Source: Auxenochlorella pyrenoidosa (lineage: Eukaryota; Chlorophyta; Trebouxiophyceae; Chlorellales; Chlorellaceae). From it: 24,905 nt of DNA. Shown here one piece after another: positions 10,601 to 18,361 of the stretch. The DNA is taken from contig KQ482003.1 in assembly GCA_001430745.1 (NCBI GenBank), forward strand, positions 1,576,638 through 1,601,542. The letters are read 5' to 3'. A program made the translations under genes and the position numbers. Numbering within the stretch: position 1 is the first letter of the stretch; the number at the start of each line of letters is the position of its first letter. The notes beneath the pieces were generated by a model. It had not been told where the DNA came from, did no database searches, and was given only the letters and a program-made list of their open reading frames with translations.

Positions 10601-11015
10601 CGCAGGTCGAAGTCCAGCACCACGCCGGTCCACAGGTAGGCGGGGAGGGAGTCGTCCCACCCCTCCAGGTGACCCACGGCCTTGACCTGCGCCCAGTTTG
10701 TGATGCTGTCGCGGAAGCGCACCAGGATCTCGCCTGCGGGCAGGATGGCACAGTGCGCTTGGCAGCAGTGCTCGTCCCAGCATGGGAACGCATCTTTGAT
10801 TGGAAGCCCAATCTTTGGGGTTCCAGGCGGGGTGGGGTGGGGGTGTGTGTGCCCTCTCGTGGCACCCAGGCAGTTCCATGTGGCTGCCAGGCCAGCGAGG
10901 CCCCGCCCTCTCGCTCACGATCTTTGTCTGGAGAGCCCGCCCGGCAGAAAGTGGGAGCAGAGAGCGCCAGCAGCAGTAGAGCCGGCCAAAGGGCCTGCAG
11001 CATCCTCTGCGTCAT
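3531..11015 (-). CDS. LRR receptor-like kinase (non-RD), full length
   Basis: Inferred exons in transcript order: 11015-10919, 10733-10589, 10363-10274, 10068-9946, 9640-9521, 9330-9157, 9001-8216, 8027-7925, 7764-7552, 7347-7237, 7054-6986, 6689-6474, 6125(or 6128)-5975, 5655-5588, 5438-5375, 5074-4911, 4643-3531; about 1,236 aa, every junction in phase. Residues 1-26 are a signal peptide (ALWPALLLLALSAP). Next is an LRR N-terminal cap (FRDSITNWAQV, GWDDS, WTGVVLD), then about 15 LRRs of form LxxLxLxxNxLxGxLPxxWG (about 79-480) and a Cys-containing cap. One membrane helix lies at about 543-565, followed by basic RHREQRR. The kinase (about 636-866) has G-loop LGAGAYGQVY, VAVK lysine K660, Glu E676, catalytic loop HFDCKSPN with D750 and N755, DVG at 768 in place of DFG, and APE at 791. 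A 370-residue Ser/Gly/Ala/Trp tail follows. Probably a plasma-membrane receptor acting through TKL-type phosphorylation; ligand unknown. Introns after 6986, 6474 and 5975 start with GC. Confidence 0.88.
8216..10068 (-). other. LRR ectodomain block (about 15 repeats, exons 4-7 of the kinase gene)
   Basis: On the minus strand, fifteen G-x-L/V-P-x-x-W motifs recur every 24-29 codons (for example GSLPASWG, GALPDSWA, GELPASWG, GRLPAGWG, GEVPATWG). They alternate with LxxLxLxxNxL strands. The last exon of the block, 9001-8216, holds about ten repeats without an intron; the earlier ones sit on short exons of 120-174 bases. The consensus is of the plant-specific LRR type, but with Trp-Gly where plant receptors usually have a leucine. 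Confidence 0.9.
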
Positions 11016-11353
11016 GGGGCCGCCTTCACCCCTCCGGCAGGCTCTAATGCCTCAAGTGAGAGCCATGAGGCTTCTTACGGCCGGTGTGGCCGCTTGACGA
11101 CGGCTCCCACTGGCGTACAAAGGCCTGAACCCAGCTTTCAGGGATGAGAGCGCGCTTTTTGTAATGACACGGCTTGCACGAAGCGAAAATGCGCCGGAAC
11201 CGAGCTGCAAGCTACCGGAACCTGAGGTGGAAGGGAAGGAATAGGGCTCTAGCGCCCAGGCGCCTTTATCCCACCCTCCTGATCATCCTCACCTGCTGCG
11301 ATCACTGCTGCACATCTTCACGACCCTCCCGGATTCTCCAAAGCCAGTCAACG
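11016..11353. promoter_or_regulatory. Divergent promoter region, receptor kinase / tepsin
   Basis: The 338 bases between the two start codons must hold both 5' UTRs and promoters. No TATA box or recognised element was seen. A TGTAA at 11160-11164 sits far from any gene end and is probably chance. In-frame ATGs upstream of 11354 (from 11174) are read as 5' UTR. Confidence 0.5.
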
Positions 11354-14300
11354 ATGGCCGCCTTCCTGGGAGGCGCCATCTCGCAAGTGAAGACGAGGCT
11401 GGCCGTCGACAATGCCACCAGCACCGCGGATGAGCCCACTCCAAGTGAGAAGGCGCCCCTAGGGAGCGCGCGATCAGTAAGGCTGTTGCGTGCAGTCGCA
11501 AAGAGGCCGTCTTGGATGCCCAGGCGCCACTCAGGGATCGCTGCAGCGCAAACGGGCCGCCGGCAATGCGGTGGAGTGCCTCCGCCACAGCCCACCCCTC
11601 TCCGCAACAGTGCCTGCTGCTGCCCCCCCAAATTGCTGCACTCCCTCCTGCTCGTCAGTGCCGTGCTTGCTGTTGTTTCTCTCACGCCACAGTCTACGTT
11701 CTGGATGAGCTGGTGGCCACCTTGTCGGCGGGAGACGCTCGCGCCGCAGTCGATGCGGTCTGCGCCCGGCTAGCACACCGCTCGCCGATCGTGAAGCAAA
11801 AAGTGGGGGGTAGCAATGGTAGAGGCAGGCAGCGCGATCCAGGCAGTTGAAGATGCATATGCAGCATAACTACACCGCGCCGTGGCAGCACATTTTCGAC
11901 GCTGCGCACCCTGTGCTGCTCCAGCGTGCCTGCAAACAATGGAGCACACACTAAAAGCGCCACCCCTCCCTCACACCTCAGCAGTGGCCCTTCGCCCCAA
12001 TCCCATTACACCCCCACACCCTCAACCCCTGCGCTGCCAGGCTCTCAAGCTGGTGGCGCACATTGGGCGCAGGGGTGGCGCCGACCTGCGCCGGCTGATG
12101 GCCCGGCACTCGGGCGCAGTGCGCGACCTGCTGCACTACCGATGCGAGCCCGACCCCTTCAAGGGCGACACCGTGTGGAAACGGGTGCAGGTGGGAGGAG
12201 CCTATCTCCCTTGTACACAACACACGACACTCGTGTTGTGCATCGAGCAGTGCCTGCCTGCCTGCCCGCAGCAGGCCTTTGCTGTTCCAGCACACCTGTC
12301 CCCTTCGAGTCTGGCAAGCTTCGATCATTGGCGGTGTCCGCAAGCTGCTGCTGCAGGAATATGCCCAGGAGGCGCTGGAGGCGGTGCATGGCACAGGTGC
12401 CGACACGGGCGGCGCTGCCAGCAGCGGCCGGGGCGGCGGCAACACCCTGGGGGTGAGAGCTGGCGGCAGGGTGCAGGAAGACAAGGAATGGCCGCTGCAC
12501 ACAATAGAGTGCTTGAACCAGGCTGTTGAGAAGATGGTCCCTGGTTGCGGCGCGGCTGCCATGCACAGACTTTCCCACTGCAGCAGCTTCTTGCACCAGC
12601 AGGCCCTGGCTTTGCTTGCCCATCTTGCGTAGTGGCCACAGCTGCATTCAGTTGCTGAAAGGGCTGTTCAACTAAGGAATCGCTCCGGCTTCTGGCTGCA
12701 GGGTCGCATCCAGGGCTTTGGCAGCGAGGCAGCTGGAGGCTACCGCGGCGGGGGCAGCGGTATGATGGCGTTTGGCAGCGATTCGGGTGGCGGCAGCAGG
12801 GGCGGCCGCATGGTAGGCTTTGGCAGCACAGACGTGGGCTCTCAGGTGGGTGGCATGCAAGGCCATGCAGACAACATGCGTTTGTTTGATGTATTTAAAC
12901 AGTGCCGTCAAAGTTCAATCAGCGGTTTCCATGCCCACTTGTGGTGGCAACCTGCGTGCTCCCGCAACCTCCTCCTGCCACTCGCCTGTGCCCTGCAGAG
13001 CGGCTACAGCTCCTTCTCTGGGGGCGCGGGCCCAACCAGCAGCAGCGGCGGGTACAGCAGCGCCGCGCGCCCCGCAGCCAGCAGCGGCCTTTCCCAGCCC
13101 ATCGTGCAGGCAGGCGCAGCCCTTGGCAGCGGCGCGAGCGGCGCCGCAGCCGCCCCTGCTGCAGCCCCTGGGACGGCGCAAGCTGGGGCGCAGCACGCTG
13201 CGGAGCAGCGGCTGGTGGACCGCATCTGCACCCCCGCGGGCCTGCGGGCGACGCCTGGCGGCGAGGACCTGAGGGCGTTTGTTGAGGGGCTGGGCCCGCT
13301 GGATGGCACAGCGGTGGCACGGCTGCTGGAGAAGAAGCTGGTGGGTGGGGGGGTGGGGCTGGGGCTGGGGTTGCCGCTCGTGTTTGCACCTCCTGCTGTT
13401 GCAGCGCGGTTTACGTGCGTTTGCCCTGCTGCAGGCGCCGCTGCTGCAGGCGCCTGGCAAAGTGGGCTGTCCTGTGTGCCATGGCTGCAGCCAGCAAGAA
13501 CCACCGCCGACCTCTGCTGCCCTCTGGGCCAATGTTTCGCAGGAGGCGGGGCCGTGGCAGGCCGCGCTGCGCGCGCTGTGCGCCATCGAGGCGGTAGCCG
13601 AGGCTGGCAGCAGCGCCTCTGCCGGCCAGGTGGCGGTTCACTTCCAGGCAAACCCGGAGCCGGTGCGGCGCGCGGCGCGCAGCCCCCAGGCCAGCGTGCG
13701 GCAGCGCGCGCAGAAGCTGCTGGGCCTGCTGGGCGACGATGCGGCGGGCGCTGGCGGCGGCAGCACTGCTGCGGCAGCGGCCCCAGCGGGCGTGGACGCC
13801 AGCCTGCAGCAGCAGCAGCAGTTCTTCACGGAAGACTTGCTTGGGGACTCGGAGCCTGCAGGAGCGCAGGCCGCTGCCTCTGGACCTGCCAGCGACCTTG
13901 CAGACATGCTTGGGGAGCCCGCAGCACCAGCAGCAGCCACTGCTCCCCCCGCAGCATCGCCAGTCGACCTGCTAGCTGGGCTGGACATCTCGGCCGCCCC
14001 CGCGCCACCCCAGCAGCCTGCAGCCGCGCCTGCTGCTTCGGGAGTGGATGACATCTTTGGTGGGATGCTGTTTGGAGGCAGCAGCCAGCAGCAGGCACCC
14101 GTGGCGGCAGCTAGGCCCTCAGCAGGATCCTCAGCAGGAGCGTCCGACCTGGATCTCCTGGGCGGGCTGTCCCTGGGGCCAGGCCCTAGCCCGCCGGCGC
14201 AGCCACAGCAGCCGGTGCAACCAGGCAGGCAGCAGCAGCAGCAGCAGGCACAGAGTGGCAGTCTGGGGGACCTGCTGGGTGGCCTCTCGCCGGGGCTGGC

Positions 14301-14920
14301 ACCTGGTGCCAGCAGCATGGGCAGCATGCGTGCAATGGGAAGCAGTAGCAGTGTGGGCATGGGTGCAGGTCCCATGCGCAGTGGCAGCATGGGCGTGCCT
14401 GGCATGGGGGTGGGCGCTGGCATGGCATCTGGCGTGGCCGGCAGCAGCATGCAAACCCTGCAATACGGTGCAGCCCCCACCGCTGCGGCAATGCAGCCGG
14501 CTGCTCTCATGGGTGGCGGCATGCAAGCCTTCCAGCAGCAGCAGCAGCAGAACGCGCAGCACGTGCCGCTTGGCGGGCTCAGCTCGCTGGGCAGTGGTGG
14601 GCTGCACAGCATGCCCCACCATGGCCGCCAGCCATCACTTGGGCTCAATGGCGGTGAGTGGACGCTTAGGCACTGATTTGTGCATGGAGAGCGTGTGGCC
14701 TGGTTCGCTGCCTGCCTTGAGGCCTTGCAATGCCCTCCTCACACATCCTTATCATGGAGAGCAGCCTCGCAAAGCTTTCTCTCTCCTGCACTGTCAATGG
14801 TCTGCAGCCCACTCGGGCGGTGGTGCCGTGCTTGGCGAGCTGGGCATCCTGGATAGCACCAAGGACAATTCGTTCAACTTTGTGGACGATGCCATTGCGG
14901 CGGCGCGGCGGCGGACGTGA
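11354..14920 (+). CDS. Tepsin/MTV1-like AP-4 accessory protein (ENTH + VHS-like domains)
   Basis: Inferred exons: 11354-11444, 11693-11802, 12041-12190, 12357-12452, 12702-12845, 12999-13340, 13543-14653, 14808-14920; 718 aa, phases consistent. The start MAAFLGGAISQVKTRLAVDN is typical of the tepsin family; upstream in-frame ATGs lack conservation. The ENTH-like domain (about 1-135) includes VLDELVATL, SPIVKQKALKLVAHIGRRG and DPFKGDTVWKRVQ. A GRIQGFG linker follows. The second VHS-like helical domain (about 250-400) includes QRLVDRICTPAGLRATPG and RQRAQKLLGLLGDD. The Gln/Ser/Gly/Met-rich tail holds DLLGGLSLG, DDIFGGMLFGG (about 480) and, 15 residues from the end, NSFNFVDDAI. These resemble the AP-4 ear-binding motifs of animal tepsin. 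By family it works in AP-4 vesicle formation at the trans-Golgi; plant MTV1 acts in vacuolar sorting. The exon 4 acceptor has an in-phase alternative at 12291. Confidence 0.85.
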
Positions 14921-15356
14921 AGCGAGGCCCATGCCCATCAGCGGGGGCGATGTGGCCTGGCAGCCGCTCTGGCCTGCAATGCTGCAACCTGCCGTTTCTG
15001 AATGTACTGTTGTGCAACACACATCTCTTTGGCAAGCCAGGGCAGCAGCGTGGTTTCAGGGCGGGCTCTACATGCCGAGGCTCACATGCCGGCAGTGTGG
15101 GTGCAGGGGGTGGGTGCAGCTGGATGCATGCATGCTGCGCAGCCAATCTGAGCGTGAGTAACAGCTCCATGTTTTCCGAGAGCCCGCTTTCTCGCGTTTA
15201 AGACAGGCTGCTGCCAAGGATAGCCGCTCGCCACGCGCAGCAGGCGAGGCAAGAAGCGCCATTGGGCCTGTGTAGGAGCTGTTGTGTGAGGATCAGCTGC
15301 CCAACAGCCACCCCAGGAGACGTCGGAGACAGGGCGTGGCGGCAGCAGCAGGCACC
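14921..15356. other. Intergenic region between tepsin and uS13c
   Basis: These 436 bases hold the tepsin 3' UTR and the uS13c promoter and 5' UTR. No coding signal, TGTAA element or repeat of note was seen. Confidence 0.6.
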
Positions 15357-16732
15357 ATGGCGCTGTCCCTCACCGCGCAGCTCAACAAGCTGTCTCTTAG
15401 CAGCAGCAAGCAGGTGGGAGTCGGCACAGCAGCCTGCAAGCTCAATGCGCTTGCCTGGGTGGTGCAGCCCTGCGGCCGCCCGGTTGCACGCCACGCTGCT
15501 GGCCTACCGCCTCTGCTGAAGCCTTTGAGATTGGTCCGGGTGCTCATGCCGCCCGCCGCCCGGCCGCTGGGAGGCGCCGGCCGTGTGGCGCGATGGCGGG
15601 TGCCGGCCTCGGCCGCCGCTGCCGCCTGGGCTTGCTGCTGCCTGTGCCCACCCCCCTGCTGCCTTTGTTCCACCCTTTGCAGACCCTGAAGTCCTTTGAG
15701 GGCTTCAAGGCTGTGCAGGCAGCGGCCCCTGCGGCCAAGGCGGTGCAGGCAAGTCGTGTTGACAGCAGCGAGCGCTGTGTGGCGCAAGCACATGGCGAGG
15801 CCATGCACAGGCCTTGCGCCAGGCTGGGGAAGCTCTCGAGGAGGGGCACGGAAAGGTTTCGATTGATCCGGTCGGGCCATCTGGCTCCTGTCACCTGTCA
15901 TGGGCAAGGTTGACGCTCACGCGCACGCACATTCCATGCCTCTCCCCCGTTTGTGCAGATGCCCTTCCGCCGCACGCCGCTGCGCGTGCAGGCGGCCCGT
16001 ATCGGCGGTGTGGAGGTGCCCAACCAGAAGTGAGGCCGAGCTCAGAAGTGGTGCATTGCTGCGCAGGCACCTGGCATGAGGCATGGCACATGCTGAATCA
16101 GCACCAGCGCTCACACCTGGCTCCCCCCCACCCTGTCCCGCAGGTACGTGGAGTTCAGCCTGCAGTACATCTTCGGCATTGGCCACACCACCGCCAAGGC
16201 CATCCTCGTCAGCACCGGCGTGGAGAACAAGCGCACCAAGGTGGGAGTGACTGTGGTTGGGTTACCGTCAGCTACCGAACACTGTTGGCTGCAATTTACA
16301 CAATTTATAGAAAATGCCATCCATCACACCGCAAATACACCCCCCACCCCCCCACTCCCCGCAGGACCTGACCGAGGAGGAGCTGACCAAGCTGCGCGAG
16401 GAGGTGGACCGCTACACCATTGAGGGCGACCTGCGCCGCTTCAACTCCCTCAACATCAAGCGCCTCAAAGAGATTGGCTGCTACCGCGGCCGCCGCCACT
16501 ACAACAACCTGCCCGTGCGCGGCCAGAGGACGAAGAACAACGCCAGGACAAGGAAGGGTCAGTTTTGGGCCGGGACGGGCGGTCTGGTTGAGCCGGGGGT
16601 GACGGGCGCTAGATTTGCGTTTTGCCACCTCTACAGCCCTCTACGGCCCTCTGAAACAACCCCTAAACCTTATTTTGTCCCAATTCTTCCTCTGCAGGCA
16701 AGGCCAAGCCCATCGCCGGCAAGCGCAAGTGA
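15357..16732 (+). CDS. Plastid 30S ribosomal protein uS13c, nuclear-encoded
   Basis: Inferred exons: 15357-15413, 15683-15748, 15959-16029, 16144-16240, 16365-16557, 16698-16732; 172 aa with TGA at 16730. The first about 52 residues are a Ser/Ala/Lys-rich transit peptide with few acidic residues ([19 protein letters not shown]). The mature part is a complete uS13: [20 protein letters not shown], the helix-hairpin-helix [52 protein letters not shown] and the rRNA-binding end [20 protein letters not shown]. It sits in the head of the plastid small subunit, contacting 16S rRNA and P-site tRNA. The VENK and [12 protein letters not shown] forms fit plastid rather than mitochondrial homologues. The second intron starts with GC (15749-15750). 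Exon 3 opens exactly at an in-frame ATG, so the transit peptide is confined to exons 1-2 and the start of exon 3. Confidence 0.95.
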
Positions 16733-17901
16733 GCGGCGTGACGGCAGCTGCCAGCTGGCGGCTCTGATGGCTAAAGCAATTTCAACTTCTCGCTCCCATT
16801 TCTATCAGCTTTAGGTAAAGTGTAGAGCAAGATCAAGCAGTCAAGGATTCAAGCAGTTGATTTTGAGGAGCCAGGGCATAGAACTTGCTGCCAAGATGGA
16901 CAGCAGCGCTGCGGTCTGGTTGCCAGCAGGGAGTGGGCCTTGCGACGGCTCGGCAGAAGCTTTCGACAGGCTTCGTAGCATCTGGAGCATCTACGCCCCC
17001 CCAATCGCGCCTCCCTAAACGCTCTGAGCCCCTTGCAATGCCGGCCGCCCCTGCCGCGCGCGCTCGCGCGACACAGCCTCCGTTTGCTCGTTCCAGGGAG
17101 AACATTGTGCTCCACGGAGCCAGATAGAGAGCCGGACAGAGCCCGACAGCCCCCCTGCAGTGCTGGCAGCGGCGGCAGCAGCAGCTGTAGGCGGCAGCAG
17201 CTGACGGAGCACGCGGGTGGCTCTCCCCTGCACCTGTTCGCCATAACAACCGCCACATAACGGTTCTGGCAAGCTTCAGAGTAGGTTTAATGGCTTGGTT
17301 CGAGCGCACGCTTGCTCGGTGCGCCAAGGGGCAGGCGGGAGCGGCTGCTTGCGCCCTACACCATGCAGGGATGTGTCGCCTCCTGCTTCAAAGCTGCTGC
17401 ATCTTGACTGAGCAGCTCTCCTGAGCCCCCTTGGGATGGACCTCTGTGCATTACCGCTACTCAATGAAAGCTCTGTACAAGGTGTGGGCAGCAGGGACGA
17501 GCCGGCAGAGCAGCCGCCCAGCGGACCCAGCCATCGAAGCCAAGGCTGGCGGCGCGTCAGGCCGCCCCTTCCGCTGCACACGACTGCTGCAGGCCACCTG
17601 GCCGCTGTACATTACCCAGCCCGCTGCCAACACTAGAACGATGCCGCTTCCTTGCACCGGCTGCCGCCTCACTTCCACTGGCGACGCGGGCTTGCCTGCG
17701 GGAGTTCGCAACAACTTCAAGGCTTGAAAAGCTGCAGGGGACTGCAGGGGGCCATGCAGAGTGCTGCAGGGAACATGCAGAGGGTCTGTAGAAACAAATC
17801 TGCGAATCCTGACACTCAGCACAAGTCAGGCTGTCCACCTGCTCAGGCGGCATGCTGCCACCTTGAGCTGCTGCCCCCGCCCGCTCTCACCCGGCGATTG
17901 C
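16733..17901. other. Intergenic region, no supported gene
   Basis: This 1.17 kb region lies between the uS13c stop and the stop of the minus-strand gene at 17902. Open frames of 80-165 codons exist on both strands, but they lack the G/C-ending codon bias, splice logic and recognisable motifs of the neighbours. It should hold two 3' UTRs. No TGTAA was seen on either strand. Confidence 0.55.
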
Positions 17902-18273
17902 TTAGCGCTGCTTGGTGAGGCGCAGCACCTCGTAGGCGCCCTTGGTGCTGTGGTTGTGCGCCCCCACCATCTCGGCCCACCACCTGCCCAGGGTGATGGA
18001 CTTGACATGCGTGAACTCAGCACGGAAGCTGCTCACCACGGCAGCAAACCCGGGCAGCTGCGCATCCTTCTTGATTTGATTGATCCACGCGCTGCGCCCA
18101 GCCCCAATTGTGGTCCTTGCTGCTGCCAAAGGTGGGCACAATGGCAGCTCCCTGAGAGTGCTCAGAAAGCAAGGAGCCAAGCTCAGCAAGCTGCTCTGGG
18201 CGCTCCAATTTACGCAGCTGCCTCCCCGCCCTGCACTCAAGCCTGATCCCAACGGGGAGGCAGCAAGGCGCAT
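17902..18273 (-). CDS. Unidentified small protein; C-terminal part well supported
   Basis: An open frame of 123 codons from ATG 18273 to TAA 17902. The last about 60 codons look real: almost all end in G or C and the peptide is of mixed, non-repetitive composition (AWINQIKKDAQLPGF, FRAEFTHVKSITLGRWWAEM, GAHNHSTKGAYEVLRLTKQR). I do not recognise the family. The first half has a poorer codon pattern, so the true structure may be a final exon starting near 18091, after a CAG acceptor, with upstream exons I could not place. A small basic organellar subunit would fit the composition, but that is a guess. Its start lies only 88 bases from the USP36 start on the opposite strand. Confidence 0.45.
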   Translation of the reverse strand: MRLAASPLGSGLSAGRGGSCVNWSAQSSLLSLAPCFLSTLRELPLCPPLAAARTTIGAGRSAWINQIKKDAQLPGFAAVVSSFRAEFTHVKSITLGRWWAEMVGAHNHSTKGAYEVLRLTKQR

Positions 18274-18361
18274 GGCGTCGCCAGCCTGGGCGTGCCGCCA
18301 CTACCCAGATACAGGTGCCTGGCAGCCGCTCTGCGCGATTTAAGCTTGGCCTTGCCCTCAC
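18274..18361. promoter_or_regulatory. Very short divergent gap before the USP36-like gene
   Basis: If both proposed starts are right, 88 bases separate the divergent coding regions. No TATA-like element was seen. Overlapping 5' UTRs, or a mis-set start for the minus-strand gene, are likely. Confidence 0.3.

Noticed and set aside
11160..11164. TGTAA element
   Set aside because: It lies in a divergent promoter between two gene starts, so it is not a plausible poly(A) signal.
16833..17327. Open frame of 164 codons on the minus strand downstream of uS13c
   Set aside because: Codon endings are not G/C-biased, there are no recognisable motifs, and it lies in the likely 3' UTR zone.
17278..17330. 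GGTTCGA stretch suggesting a tRNA T-loop
   Set aside because: The flanking bases cannot form the 5-bp T stem and no acceptor or anticodon arm could be found.
17431..17727. Open frame of 98 codons on the plus strand
   Set aside because: Mixed codon use, no family resemblance and no splice partners; not distinguishable from chance.
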